Shown here: piece by piece, positions 10,300 through 21,929 of the stretch | Position numbering within the stretch: position 1 is the stretch's first letter | Layout: the number at the start of each line of letters is the position of its first letter | Assembly: GCA_013339765.2 (NCBI GenBank) | Contig: CM023454.1 | Span: 38,894,950 to 38,958,949 of the forward strand | Reading direction: 5' to 3' | DNA length: 64,000 bases | Source: Haemaphysalis longicornis | Lineage: Eukaryota > Arthropoda > Arachnida > Ixodida > Ixodidae | Program-made: the position numbers and the translations under genes | Notes under the pieces: model-generated | Databases searched by the model: none | The model's input: the letters and a program-made list of their open reading frames with translations, nothing else | Told to the model about the DNA's origin: nothing

Positions 10300-11600
10300 T
10301 ATTGGTTAAAATTATATGATTTGTAGTTTGAAAGCCGCAATTGGTCGGGAGCTTCTGCGTTTGGTAGTCACTACTTCTATAATGAAAAAACTGATTTCCC
10401 GTTAAGATTTGCATGTTTAAAGTCCTCCCGACTTTCCTTTTTGTGTGAATTTATGTACATCGCAAGCTTGCGCTTGTGAAGCAGGAAAACCTCGATCAGA
10501 CCATATGTGGCGCAGACACCTCCAACACTATTCGTATATATAAGGTTTTCTGATGCTCTAACAGTTCTTTTTTGCAGTAGAGATATTGCGCGCAAACTGG
10601 AATCTGTTTTAGTGGTAGCTCAGTAGGCAAGACTGCGAATGAGACTGAATCATAGCAGAGTGTACACTGGTTTTAATCCTCGCAGGAATTTGGTTCCTTA
10701 CCTTGCACATTGCACCTTTTATTCGTAACAATTTCAGCTTCATGTAATCGATATGTTCATTCCAGAATGAGATTTTTTTGAATATCTCTCCTAACAACTT
10801 AATAGTGTTAGTGGATTGTATTATGTTATTCGAAAGAACTCTTTTTATACGTTTTGTATTTGGGGCTCTGAACATAATGTACTTTCTTTTTTTATATTTA
10901 ACTGCAATTCATTAGCGTACAGCGAGTCAGAGAGCTCCCCCAGCCAACAATTCGTATCAATTTGTAATTTCTTTAGGTCCCTGCCAGAAAAAAAACCATT
11001 TGTGTCCACGGTGTACAAAGCTATTTCTTGCGTGTAATAAATACTTGGAATATCAATATATATAAAGCAAGAAAAGGAGAGGACCGGGTATCAATCCTTG
11101 AGGTACTCCCACTCATGTAGAACGAAAATTGGATGACGTAGCACCTAACAATACAAACTGTTCACGATCTGTGAAAAATGTTGTGATTAATTTTTGTGCA
11201 ACTTCCATTATATCGTAGAGCCCTGTCTTTTTCAATAGGATATCGTGTTTTATGCAGTCAAGTGCCTTCTTGATATAAAAGGAGATGTCCCACCGCATAC
11301 AGTTTTTCTCAACGTTTTCTAGAACATTTTTCTTAACTTCTAATGACACTAACAGTATACTTTTTCTTCTGAAAACCAAACTTTTGAGGAACAATCACCT
11401 GGAAATTTCGTGAGTTTTTATTGTTCGTGGGAAAATACTTTGTTCAATAAATTTGGGAAAAAATGCAAAGAATTGAAATTGGACGAATGATAGTTAAATC
11501 ATCTTTGGGACCAGTTTTGTGCAGAATCTACACGCTGTCAACGCAGTTCTTCTGAAAACAATCCGTCGCGAAGTATACAATTACCTACATGACTGAACGG
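10300..11600 (-). pseudogene. LINE reverse transcriptase relic (LINE-B, CR1/Jockey-like)
   Basis: On the minus strand: LDCIKHDILLKKTGLYDI with VAQKLITTFFTDREQFVLLG (RT palm block A, 11150-11260), then a GVPQGSxxGPLLFLLYI-like block at about 11060-11110, then a degenerate DDTN-type block near 11000 followed by NELQLN. The thumb has SFWNEHIDYMKLKL and MCKVRNQIPARIKT (10660-10770). Endonuclease and ORF1 were not seen. All segments are broken by stops. The sequence differs from LINE-A, so this is probably another subfamily. Confidence 0.7.
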
Positions 11601-11829
11601 CTTTAAATAAAAGAAGCTACGGCCTTTATTTGTCCAGCTTTCAATTCGTTAGTGCTGCTGCGCTATTACTACTCAGGCAACCGATAACATTGTAGCGTAG
11701 AACAGACTATTTGGAGGGTTCGTATAGGGAGATACAAGTACCGTGAATGAAGAACAAGGTTGAGTGTCAGTGAGAGCCGTCATGATAATCACCGGGTCAA
11801 ATGATAGGGCTCGAAATGAGCGCGTACAA
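11601..11829. other. Unassigned; where a gypsy-2 3' LTR would be expected
   Basis: Gypsy-2 runs on the minus strand, so its 3' LTR should lie just below 11830. I find no second copy of this stretch in the window and cannot define an LTR. Confidence 0.25.
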
Positions 11830-13651
11830 TTTTTACCTTATACCATGTGTCCTGTTGGACAACATAACAACGCCTAGTAACATGACTCCCCGCTGGAAAA
11901 GCGTCGTCCCTGCGCTAAAGTGCAATCGACGAAGGGGCACAGTATGGCATGAGGCGGGACACATGCACAATGTGAATAGGCGGGGTTCTCAGGGGAGGTG
12001 AAGTGAAGACGGGAGTGATCTGATACTCAAACTCCGTAATTTTGTGGTGAACAAGGTAAGCAGTGGTATAGGGCGAAAGGAATTTTTCGGAAAGACCCAC
12101 GGAACGGGATCGTGCCCAGAGAAAGGCCAATGATCCCGTAAAAAAGTGTACTGGCCGGTGGCGCTGGTCTTATCGATGCTTCTAAGAGGCTTGTTACGCG
12201 TGAAGACGGTAGTCGGCAATCTTCATTGCAATCGTAGCTCGGGTGATCGCATCGTGAGCGTATTCAGCGGCCAAGGGGAAGAAGGGGACCGTAAGGTGCT
12301 CAGTGGCAAAGCAGGCTCACGGCCGTAAAGAAGGTAGAAAGGGTAACATACTATGGTGTCGTTACGATAACAATTGTATGAAAATGTAATATAGGGGAGG
12401 GCATTGTCCCTAGAGCGTTGTTTTGCTGAGACGAAAGCAGACAAAATTGCCGTCAGGGTCCGGTTGAGTCGTTCGGTGAGTCCATTTGCTTGCGGACGAT
12501 ATGCTGTTGCAAACTTGTGCTGAGTGGAGCAGGAGCGCCCATGGTTATCAAAAAGATTGGATAAGAAGTATCGGCCACGATTGCTGAGAAATTGACGGGG
12601 AGCTCCGTGTGGCAGAGAGACGTTGGCTAGGAAAAAATTGGCAACATCGGTCGCTCAACACCTAGGCAATGCATGGGTGATTGCAAAACGTGTTGCATAG
12701 TCTTTCGCGATGGCTACCCTCCTGCTTCCGTACTTGGATATAGGAAAAGGGGACAGTACGTCCAAACCTACACGAAAAAAATTGCTCAAGGGGAATGTCG
12801 ATAGGCTGTACATATTAGAGGGGGAGCGTAATCGGTATTTTTCGCCGTTGCCAGAGATCAGAGGCGGTCACGAATCATAGCACAGATTTTTAGAGGCCGG
12901 GCCAATAGTAGCCACGCTACACACGGTCGTACGTGCGGGTTAGTCCGAGATGGCCAGCTGTGAGAACATCGTGAAACCAATGCACGATGGCGGCACGCAA
13001 GTGTTCAGGTATAATAACGAACAATGCGGGACAATCGAAGCGGAAGTTGCGACGGTAGAGGGTGCCATCACGACTTGCATAGGCACGTAGAGAAGGGTCA
13101 GGTGTTGCGCATTGTAGTCTGTCAAAAATTAGGCGTAGCGTTCGTCATCAAGCTGTTCTTCATCAGTGTTTATGAGGTCGGAAATTGCAAAAAGGGAGAC
13201 ATCAGTACTTCGTCCTCCACAGGTCAGGATGGTAAACAGGATTGCGTGACAGGCTGTTTGCGTCTTTGTATAGGCGGTCATTTGTGTAGACAATAGAGAA
13301 AGTGTACCCTTGAAGAGGCATAGCGATTCTACCAAGCTTACCCGTAGGGTCGTTTGAAAGACGAAAGCCAGCACAGAGTGTACTGGTATGTAATAACACT
13401 GAAGTTTTTACCGTAAATGTATGGGTGTAATTTGGCGATAGCCCAGACAAGCGAAGGACACTCGTATTTCGTGAAGGAGTAATTTCGTGCTGTTGGAGCC
13501 AGATGTCGGCTGGCATAGACCATGACGCAATTCTGGCTGGCATTTTTTTGTGCCAAAACTACCCCCATAACATTGCCGCTGGCATCGAGGCTTTTGGTTG
13601 GTGCCGAAGGATCAAAGTGGCCTTAAATGGGTGGTGACGTATGCTGATCGA
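11830..13651 (-). pseudogene. Gypsy-2 pol, C-terminal part: RNase H and integrase
   Basis: A Ty3/gypsy polyprotein on the minus strand. Visible blocks are HFDPSAPT then LDASGNVMGVVLAQK (13560-13625), the start of RNase H, followed by MVYASRHLAP, KYECPSLVWAI and LCWLSSFK. The integrase zinc region is eroded around 12900 (YYWPGL). The core reads SNRGRYFLS (the second catalytic Asp, normally SDRG, is Asn) and NGLTERLNRTL with the catalytic Glu kept, near 12450-12580. ALPYITFSYN and LLYGREPALPL follow near 12290-12400, then VGLSEKFLSPY, the GPY/F-type C-terminus, near 12060-12110. Frameshifts are frequent. The left border toward 13651 abuts the I-type LINE. Confidence 0.8.
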
Positions 13652-14009
13652 AAATATGATGATGAAGATGCTTGGATTTTTTGGTGCAAGGCCAGCTGGG
13701 GCAAATAACCCTTAACCAAAGAATACAGCAGGAAACAGTGGCTACTAAATGTGTAAGCCATCATATCAGTAAAATTAATTAAAATCAATGGTGATGGCTG
13801 GTTTATTGCGCCAGGGTTGATTGCGCATGATAGATTATGAGGTTCAAAAATTTAACATCAGACAAAAATTTAAAAACGCGTTGCACAGAAAATGTGGCAT
13901 AGTCACCCGAAAACAAGGAAGGGTGTAGCGGAATGGGTTGTCTGTATAGTTCCTTGAATTGACTGTGTCTTGTGTCACGTGCGTGGATGTAATTAGTATT
14001 GGGACTACG

Positions 14010-17000
14010 AATAGGCTCTCCCCACACCTACCACACATGGGTCTTGGAGAGCCAGTGAGTAGGTGTGAGTGTGTTACATGTGTATGGCCTATCCGTCACC
14101 TAGCTAAGGTAACTTCAATGTTTCTATTGTGAGAGTCAGTAGTGTGTGATCGCAAGTGTGTTTTTATTACGTGTAACTGGTTATATGTCTGTTCACTCCA
14201 GTGTTTTTCCATGCGTTGCGAAGTTGGTGTTTAATGTGTGGCTTCATGTCTGTGTACGGCTCTGTTGCTATGTCCACTGTATTCAAGAGTGTAGCAGCAG
14301 TGGCCATTTGGTCTGCGGTTTCATTCCCGGCTATTCTACAGTGTCTAGGAACCCAATATATTGTTATTCCAAGACTTGAGCCGTATGCCGAGATAAGGGC
14401 CTTAAAAACAAGATTGATTACATAATGTTTTGAGCGTTTTCTGTACAAAAGGGAACATACAACACTAATAAAATCTGTAAACACTATGAACTTCGAAACT
14501 TGATTTTGAACGATGTGATGTTAAGCAAGTAAAATGCCGTGTACTTTAGCCGTAAAAATGCTGCTGTGGGAGTTCATTCTATTACACACATTAAGGATCG
14601 GCCCATATGCAGCACAAGACGCGGCCGCAGCTGTCTTTGATGTATCACAGTAATACCTTGCGCACTGATGCTTCTTCTGCAGGTAGAGGAACTGCTGCAT
14701 AAAAGCTACCCTTGGTGGCCTTTTTTACAGAATTGCAGGAATGATAAGTCACAACAAACAGCCCAGAGGTGCCAGAGTGCAATAAAATCAGTGATGGGTG
14801 TCTTCTGGATTTGTGAAAAGGACACCGGTAGCTCAGAAGCTTCTGCTCTCACTCTGAGAGGGAACGGCATGAAAATAGATGGATGGTTTAACAAAGAGCT
14901 AGTGTGAGGATCCATCATGAATGGTTGAATTGAAAGTATGATTTGTCATAGACATGATTTTAGGGGGATACAACAAGTTATTTAGGTCGACTGGTAATAC
15001 ATGGACCATTTGAGACACTCTGCATAGAGCCTTTCAACGGGGCTAGTGCGAAAGGCACCAAAGGCAAGACGAAGCCCCAAATGCAGCACCGGGTCAATCG
15101 TATTTAGCGCCGTCTTCGCGCGGACCCATACACTACACTGTCAATATCCAAGCGATATTCTACCACTGCAGTAAAAAAGTGCAGGAGGAGCTGCTTGTCA
15201 GCACCGTAGGATTGGTGTGACAGGACTTTAAGAATGGCCATTGTTTTAAGCATTCCTGTTTAACTGCTTCAAGTGAGGGATAAATGTGAGTTTACTATCA
15301 AATATTCAGCCCAAAAACTTCTGTTCCTCTGTGGCAGGTATTACTACACCATTAATAGAGATATCAAGGTCCACACGAATGCCGTGCTTCTGGGAGAAAA
15401 CAAAACAAGTACTTTTTACGGGGTTTAGAAAAAAACCTTTCGTGTCCGCCCACAAGCAAGTTTGTTCACCCCAAGCTGGACTTGGCGTTCACATATTGAG
15501 AAGTTACAAGACTTAAAAAATATTTGGACGTCATCTACATATACAGAAGCGGAAATGTTGGTGGCAATGCCTTCCGGAGCTGCTTTATCGTAACAACGAG
15601 TAGTGTGCTCCTCAAGACACCTCCTTCAGGGACGCCATTTTCCGGCACTTATACATTGGAAAGTACACTGCCAACCTCACTCGAAAGGTTCTTTCCGACA
15701 TGTAGCTAGCGAGGGTCTTCAGCATGTTTCCAGAGACACCAACGACTTGAGGTCACTCAAGATGCCATACCGCCCAGCCATGTCATATGCCTTTTCCACA
15801 TCAAAGACTGTTATGCAAGACAGTTTATGGATGAAGGCATCGTTTACATACTATTCCAACTCAACCAGTTGATTGTTGGTGGATCTCCCAGCCCTCAAGC
15901 CAGCCTGGGAGCTGTCGAGAAGACTATTGTACTCTAAGAAATACATGAGCCTCCTATTGATCATCTTCTGGAGCAGCTTGCACAGGCTGCTTGCCAGCAT
16001 GATGGGAGCAGATTTTAAGAGAGAGGACTGGTTCTTCCCCTTTTTCACAAAAGCCATTACGATGGCCCCTCCAAGACCCTGGAAGGCGCCCCGAAAGAAA
16101 TATTTTGTTGTAGAGGTGAAGGAGGGTTTCAGATGTCTCCGCTTGTCAGTGTTGTATCATAGTGCATGTAATGTAGTCTGCACCTGGTGCTTAAGGTTTA
16201 CAAGTAGTGACTGCAATCCTCAGCTCAAGAAATGATAAGGGGGTGTTATAAGATGAGTTCAACTTATAACTTTGAGTTATTCGCAGAGGATGTTTTGTGT
16301 TTTATGAAAGTGTTGGTGTAGTGTGCTGAACTGGACACGTGTTGGAAGTGTTGTGCGAGTGCATTAGCCTGGTCTTCCAGTGTGTCCACTGTTGTACTAA
16401 CCAAGGGCAGTTGGTGTGTCTGTTGTCCTTTTAGTTTTCGTATTCGTGTCCAGACTTTGTGTATGAACTGATGGATGTGAGGAAGGTGCGGCAACTGTCC
16501 CTTTTCGCCTCACGACGCCCTTGCTTCCCAAAGCCTTGGCCGGTTTAAAATAAATGAGAATATCTGACGTGGGGTACTGGCGAAGGACACCACGCCCTTG
16601 TTCTGGGCCTCTCGCACACGGATGCACCCCTCATTGCACCACGGCGTCCAGTGGTTTGGCGGAGCAACGGTGGCGAGGGGAATTAACTTTTCTGTGGCGT
16701 AGAAGATGTGCGATGTGACAAGTTGGGGGCCTTCCTCCACGTGTAGGTGTTTTATTGATGTGTGGTGTAGTTGGGACGTTTGTGTGAATGTGCTCCAGTT
16801 TGCTTTTGATTCAATAAACATTTTGTAGGAAGATGGAATGCAAGTGCCTGTACCTATATACGTTAATGATGTGGGCAAATGGTCACTACCTTATGTGTCC
16901 GTGTCCACACCCCACTGTAGACAAGGAAAGAGAACTGCGGAGCCACTAGCCAAGTCAAGATGTGAGTATGTATTGTGTCCTAAGTTGTAGTATGTAGGCC

Positions 17001-17515
17001 TATGTAGGCTGTTTTTTGTTGAAAAGGCATGCTCCAGAGGATTTTGGAAACTTCTCTATCAGGCGACCACGGGCAGCAGTTCTGGAGGAGCCCCAAAGAG
17101 AGTTGTGCGCATTAACGTCACCTGTGAGGATATATTGCTCGGGTAGCTGGTCAACCAGTGCCTCAAAATCGCTGCTCAGAAGTGCAAAATCAGGAGAGAT
17201 GTAAATGAAACATACCGATATCAACCTAATAAATATTATCGTACGGATCGCTACAGCCACGTGGATGGTTATTAAAGAGATAGCGTGATGTGATAATGAT
17301 TTCAGGACGACAATGGTCACACCGCCACAAGACTGGGTGCAGCCAACCCTGTCATTTTTGAGTACCATGTACCTATTTAGGAAATTTTTTTGGAATTAAG
17401 GTGGGTTTCTTGGAGACACATGAAACTTGACTGACTGCATGCAGCATCTCATACACATCGTCAAGATTTCTTGGAGGCCTCTGCAGTTACATTGGATGAT
17501 GTTTTTTTTTCATTA
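14010..17515 (-). pseudogene. I-type LINE ORF2: endonuclease, RT, RNase H, degenerate
   Basis: Minus strand. The endonuclease opens with IIQCNCRGL near 17500, then YILTGDVNAHNSLWGS (17110-17160) and a SDHLP block near 16880. The RT region has APGADYITCTMI near 16180, LCKLLQKMINRRLMYFLEYN then SQAGLRAGRSTNNQLVE (15850-16010), the active site YVDDVQIF (about 15515-15540, both Asp kept) and an FLG block near 15320. RNase H has WVPRHCRIAGNETADQMATAA-like sequence at 14290-14350. A C-terminal SPRPMCGRCGES block lies near 14000-14060, after a HSHLLTGSP-like motif. Many stops interrupt it, so it is inactive although the RT catalytic pair survives. Confidence 0.8.
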
Positions 17516-17553
17516 TTTATGTGTAGGAATGACTGGAGTGTTCGTGTGTGTGT

Positions 17554-18758
17554 GTTCATGTGTCGTCTTTCGGGGCTGTTACTCTGGGATTGGTTTTTTT
17601 GAGCCTTTCCGTAGGCTTGGAAGTCGGAGGCCGCTCTTTGCGCTGCGTTGCAGGCAGGAACGGCCCGCCGTCTATCTCGTCGTCAGATGTGCTTTGGGTG
17701 CCACACGTACCGGGGCCCCCGGACTTTGCCCCCCTTTCGGAACTCTTCGTTTGTCCCGCCACCGCCGCAAGTGTCGGGGGCGCCAGAAGTGGCACGGGCG
17801 GTTGCGGTGGAAGCGGGAGCCGATGCGGGAGGGCGGGTAGGTTAGTGGCGGGAGCGCCACCGGCCCAAATGGAAGTGGTTGGCGCCACAACCGCTGCTGC
17901 CCTAACTGACGGTGTGGAGACGGGTTGGGCTGCCTGAGGCAACCAACGGGGGGCGGGACAGGGACCAGGTCGTACTTGCTGAACTCGGTCCCTGTATAAA
18001 CCAGACGCCGCTCCGCCCCCCGGCGAGCTGCGTCGGCGTACCTCCCCATGAGCAAAGAGGCGAACCTCTTCCGCACCCCTGAAAAGGTGATGTTCTCAGT
18101 GGCCCTAATTGTTGATTACCTTTTTTTTAGTTGAAATTTTTCGCATTTGCGGGAGTATGCCGCATGCGGCCCCCGCAGTTCACGCAAGAGAGAGTGTCGG
18201 ATGGGCACTTATCGCTCAGAAGATCGTGTGCCGCGCATTTTGCACACGTTGTTCGGCCACGGCAATAGTTTGTACCATGCCCGAACCGCTGGCACTTAAA
18301 ACAGCGCCGTGGGTTCGGGATGTACGAACGGATGGAGCATCGGATAAAGCCATCATATATATATCTTGCGAAAGAGTTGAACGGTTAAAGGTCAAGATGA
18401 TGTGCTTCGTGGACATCTTGTGCTCTCTGCCGATGGTGATGCCTCTAATAGCCGTGACGCCTTGATCCTTTAGGCCTGCCTGGAGATCCGCATCCGTTTC
18501 GTTTAAAAGATCTGGCTCAGAGATCACACCCTGAGAGCTGTTGAGGCTTCGATGGGGTGTGACCATGATGTCTAGATCAGCCAGTTTAGTCTGAGCTAGG
18601 AGCTTTGTGGACTGCTGCTCGTCATTTATTTCGATGAGGAGTTCACCAGAAATTTGTTTTTTGCACATATACGATTTTATTATTATGGTTTCCAGATATT
18701 TTGCAATTAAGAAGACTGACTGAGATCCAAGAGGATGGGATGCACTGAGGGACTCCAT
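17554..18758 (-). pseudogene. I-type LINE ORF1 (gag-like, CCHC zinc knuckles)
   Basis: Starts at MESLSASHPLGSQSVF (18758). It contains the LINE ORF1 block SSQGVISEPDLL and MSTKHIILTFNRSTL (18350-18540). A frameshift lies near 18320. In the shifted frame the protein continues as SYIPNPRRCFKCQRFGHGTN followed by Cys (CX2CX4HX4C, near 18250-18310), then CAKCAAHDLLSDKC and CVNCGG, giving three knuckle-like units. The C-terminal third (17940-17560) is Pro/Ala rich and ends before an ORF2 start about 40 bp away. It would bind element RNA. Confidence 0.8.
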
Positions 18759-19146
18759 GACAAGAAATCGAGAGTTTTTGACCTGGTTTAGGAAATGTTA
18801 AAAATGGCAAAGGGGGAAACGATACTTTGGTGCGGCCCCCGTTTCGGGCGGCCGATCACGTTTGGGGGGGTTTAGAAAAACCATACAGCATGTATAAAAG
18901 CAGAAAGACGAGGGTACTTTCTTCGTCAGCCTTACCCTGATAGCTGAAGAGGAACCGAAGCTCCCTGCCTGGTAAACAGACAGGGAGCCCATCCACTGGA
19001 GCTTGACCTGGGCTCCGACTGCCACCGTTTGAGGTTCCTACACTTCACCTTAAAACTCCTAGCCACGGTCGATCACAGCTTAAGTATTGGGACTCGGGGT
19101 CCGCGGTATCGCTAGTACCGTCACCAAGATTGCTCAAGCGGCCCCT

Positions 19147-19880
19147 GCGGGGCAGACCAAAAAGAGTAGGGAAGGCTTCATCTTGTTTGGGGCCCCATGC
19201 ATAGGTGACATTCTTTCTGAGAAGGTCTGTCAGAGGACGGGCAATGTCGGCGAAATTCGCAATGACGCGACGAAAGTAGGAAGAGAGGCCTACCAATCTC
19301 CGGACATCTTTTGACGACTGTGATTTTTGGAAGTTCCTAACAGCGCGAACTTTATCGGGGTCTGTTTGAAAACCTTGGCGTCGACAAGCTGTCCAAGAAG
19401 CTTCATCTGGCGGCAAACAAAGTGACATTTTGTTAGTGAAACTGAAGGCCTGCAGATGGAAACTCTTACAATATTGCCAAAAGTCTCTTCAGGTAGGTGT
19501 CGAATACAGGGGAAAATAATTACATCGTCGAAGTAGTATAGGCACGTGTACCAATTGAACCAAAGGAGTAGCTAGTCCATAATTCTCTCAAAAGTAGCAG
19601 GAACGTTACATAGGCCACCCGGCATTACCATAATTACTAGAGTCTGTCGGGTGTAACAAATGCCGTTTTTGCAGTTGGATTTGTCCACAGAAATGTGTAA
19701 ATTTCCAAGCTTGAGGTCCGTAGATGAAGACGATTTGGCGCCATGCAGGAAGTTCAGTGGGTCATAAATGCACGGCAATAGATAAACGTACTTATTAGTG
19801 ATCAGGTTGATGCGTCGGTCACTTACGCAGAACTGCCAACTGCCATCTTTCTTTTAGGGGCAAAGCTTCTCTGGCTCGGG
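19147..19880 (-). pseudogene. Gypsy-2 pol, central part: reverse transcriptase
   Basis: Minus strand. KKDGSWQFCV near 19840 (RT fingers), then LPCIYDPLNFLHGAK, VMPGGLCNVPATFERIMD at 19572-19630, the active site YFDDVIIF (19515-19540), KCHFVCRQMKLLG near 19400-19430, then VRRLVGLSSYFRRVIANFAD and ARPLTDLLRKN (19200-19310). This is the classic Ty3/gypsy RT order. Stops and frameshifts lie around 19780, 19560 and 19420. The 5' neighbour of this segment is at 21060-21740, and RNase H is at 13651, beyond the I-type LINE. Confidence 0.8.
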
Positions 19881-20299
19881 CCCTGTCCCGTCCATCGTTG
19901 CTGCTGTACATGGCGCCAAGGTGATTAATGTGGCAGGAACCAAAGTCTTGCCGAAGATATCAAAACGTTCAATGCGTAAGTTACTACCAAACAAGGAGGA
20001 CAGGAAGAAGAACAGGTTGTCGTTCGTCGCCTGCGAGCACAAGACACGTACCGGGGGTACACGGCACAACGCGCTCTGCAGAAGGCGACGACCAAGGTGA
20101 CCAAAATCTCAACACCGAATTCGCCAAGTTACCCATGGAGATTCTCATCGTCCCAAACAATCCCTACATAATCACCACAAACATCCACATTTGTCGACGG
20201 GCTTGTGGACGGTGCTTGTCAACGCAGCGGTGGGAAGTCTCAAGCTTTGCGAGCGAGGAGTGGCGGTCTTGACGCGGCGACACCCGGTTTTCATCCCAC
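19881..20299. other. Unassigned segment inside gypsy-2
   Basis: Sequence between the gypsy-2 RT fingers and the plus-strand LINE fragment. Overlapping short frames are present and no domain is recognised. It may be the 5' part of the inserted LINE or gypsy rearrangement debris. Confidence 0.3.
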
Positions 20300-20985
20300 G
20301 ACTCTCTGGCCGCGATGGGGGCTGCGTAGCGCAATTTCCACTGCGGTACATACCGATACGCGAGCATCGCTATGCGCACCAAAGCTACGCGCACCATTAC
20401 TGGCCTCGCTCGCATAACACCAATTCCACCTCTACAAGCCGAAGTAGAACTTAACACGGTAGATGAGATCATTCGTCAGCGTCATTCAGCTCACCTGCTA
20501 AAGCATGGATATGCGCCGAAGGCAGCAGCTCTCGCAGTTTATATGGTCCAGGTTGCTGATACGATGCCACCCTTTTCTGCAACTAGACCGCCCTGGCGCT
20601 ACCCTCAGGTGACAGACAACAAGACTCTAGCAAGGCTACATGTCCCAACGTCTGGTCTTCATCAACCTCCGGATGCAGCCCTCCGTCATCTCTCTCACTG
20701 GGCGCCTGTGACGTGGCCACGAGTCATGCAGGCGTTTGCAGACTCCGGGGAACATGACTGCCTCCGGGGCACATGACGGCTGGTCGCTCTCACCAAACCT
20801 ACAACCAGTGCTGCGCCTACGAGACCCTCCGCCCTCTATCAAGCCTGTTGGCAGAAGTTAGTGCTATTTTGAATGGTCTCCAAGCGCTTGCATCGACTGC
20901 AACTACCGGCGTGAAACTGGAAATTTACGCGTACTCAACGGCGGATAAGGGGCCCTCAGTACAAGTCTCTGCTGACGTTTCGGTG
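20300..20985 (+). mobile_element. Plus-strand LINE fragment (RT thumb to RNase H) inserted in gypsy-2
   Basis: The frame from 20372 reads RTITGLARITPIPPLQAEVE followed by LNTVDEIIRQR. This is the GLPRxTPIPxLQxEAxLNTxxEL block that joins RT to RNase H in I/R1-like LINEs. At 20860-20930 AEVSAILNGLQAL and LEIYAYSTADKG resemble RNase H (AAExxAI...IYTDSQAA). It is opposite in strand to gypsy-2, whose pre-RT segment resumes at about 21060. Both ends are truncated. Confidence 0.55.
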
Positions 20986-21059
20986 TGAAACAAATGTGAT
21001 GTTGTTCATATAACTATTTTGTTGTCGTGCAAACTTTCGCCAAAAAAAAAACTTTCTTC

Positions 21060-21740
21060 TGAATGACCAGTCGCTCAGCATTGGCCCCAAGGTATGGGCG
21101 GCTGTTGGCAGGGCTGGCATCACCGCTGTCGATGCGATTTTGAAGAGCAGTATTCTGATCCAAATGACGAATATTGAAGTAGATAATATTTTAGTAGTTG
21201 CTAACAAAATGGCGTAGAGTGTCAGCTTGGTCTGCGGGAAGATCGCAGGCGAATATTTTGGAGAAATCCTTGCGATTAGGGGTTGAAGTGGTTTGGGTAT
21301 CAGAAATTGGGAGTGGGTCCACGCATAAGGCTGAAACTTGGTAGTCACTTTTTGGCCCCAGCGTAGCTAGAGATATACCCTTTGGTAGAACTTGAGGGGA
21401 CGTTCCAGATTTGAGGATTGGCTGTCGAATGTTGCTGTCCAAAACTGTCACAATAGTATGTGGTAGGGCACTTAGTGCGACAGCAACACTTTCAGAACAG
21501 GGGAAAGCACGTAGTCGCCGTCAGAAACCAGAGGGCTCGACTACTAGTGAATGGAGGTTGTTTGCCTGTGGCCGTAAGCGAACATCATGCGTGCAGACAA
21601 CACAGAATAAAGGAGGTTCTTCGGCGTTGAGCACATCTAAAGGCATGTAATTCGTCCGGTGGCCATAAAAGGATACTGAATTGAGCAGGGGTAATAATGT
21701 AGATTAGAGGATCATGTTTTCTCTCTGATCGTTGGGTTAG
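21060..21740 (-). pseudogene. Gypsy-2 pol, N-terminal part: protease-RT linker
   Basis: Minus strand. VVEPSG near 21540, VTVLDSNIRQPILKSG and QVLPKGISLATLG (21370-21450), FSKIFACDLPADQADTLRHF near 21200-21270, and NRIDSGDASPANSRPY then AERLVIQ at 21060-21140 (the HRIDTGxAPPxxxRPYRxSxxERxVI block that precedes gypsy RT). Protease and gag were not identified further upstream. Confidence 0.7.
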
Positions 21741-21929
21741 ACTACACGAAAAGAAGTGTTCGATAAACTTGCCTGACAATTGTCTACCAGAATGGGGTAC
21801 AGTTATTTATGTAGGTATTGTATTACATTTTGTGAAATTCAGCTCAATAAAGGCTTTTCATAGTTTTTGTTTTTGATCAACATTATCAAACTTGTGTCAG
21901 CAGGAAGCATCTTTGGCTTTCGTATTTCC

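Larger units (their letters stand above)
13655..19146 (-). mobile_element. Near-complete I-clade LINE, inserted in gypsy-2
   Basis: Minus strand, about 5.5 kb: 5' UTR (19146-18760), ORF1 with CCHC knuckles (18758-17554), ORF2 with endonuclease, RT, RNase H and a terminal Cys-rich domain (about 17515-14010), 3' UTR, and a CATCATCAT-type tail at 13655-13670. RNase H plus a CCHC ORF1 is the I-clade signature. Both sides are gypsy-2 pol in the same orientation and almost the same codon position (19147 upward and 13651 downward), which proves insertion. A diverged target duplication may be GCTGATCGAAAA (13643-13654) against GCGGGGCAGACCAAAA (19147-19162). Confidence 0.8.

Noticed and set aside
11601..11829. 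Gypsy-2 3' LTR
   Set aside because: Position is right but no second copy exists in the window and no TG...CA boundary could be set.
17427..17937. Plus-strand ORFs of 129-137 codons
   Set aside because: Shadows of the Pro/Ala-rich C-terminus of the I-type LINE ORF1 in GC-rich DNA.
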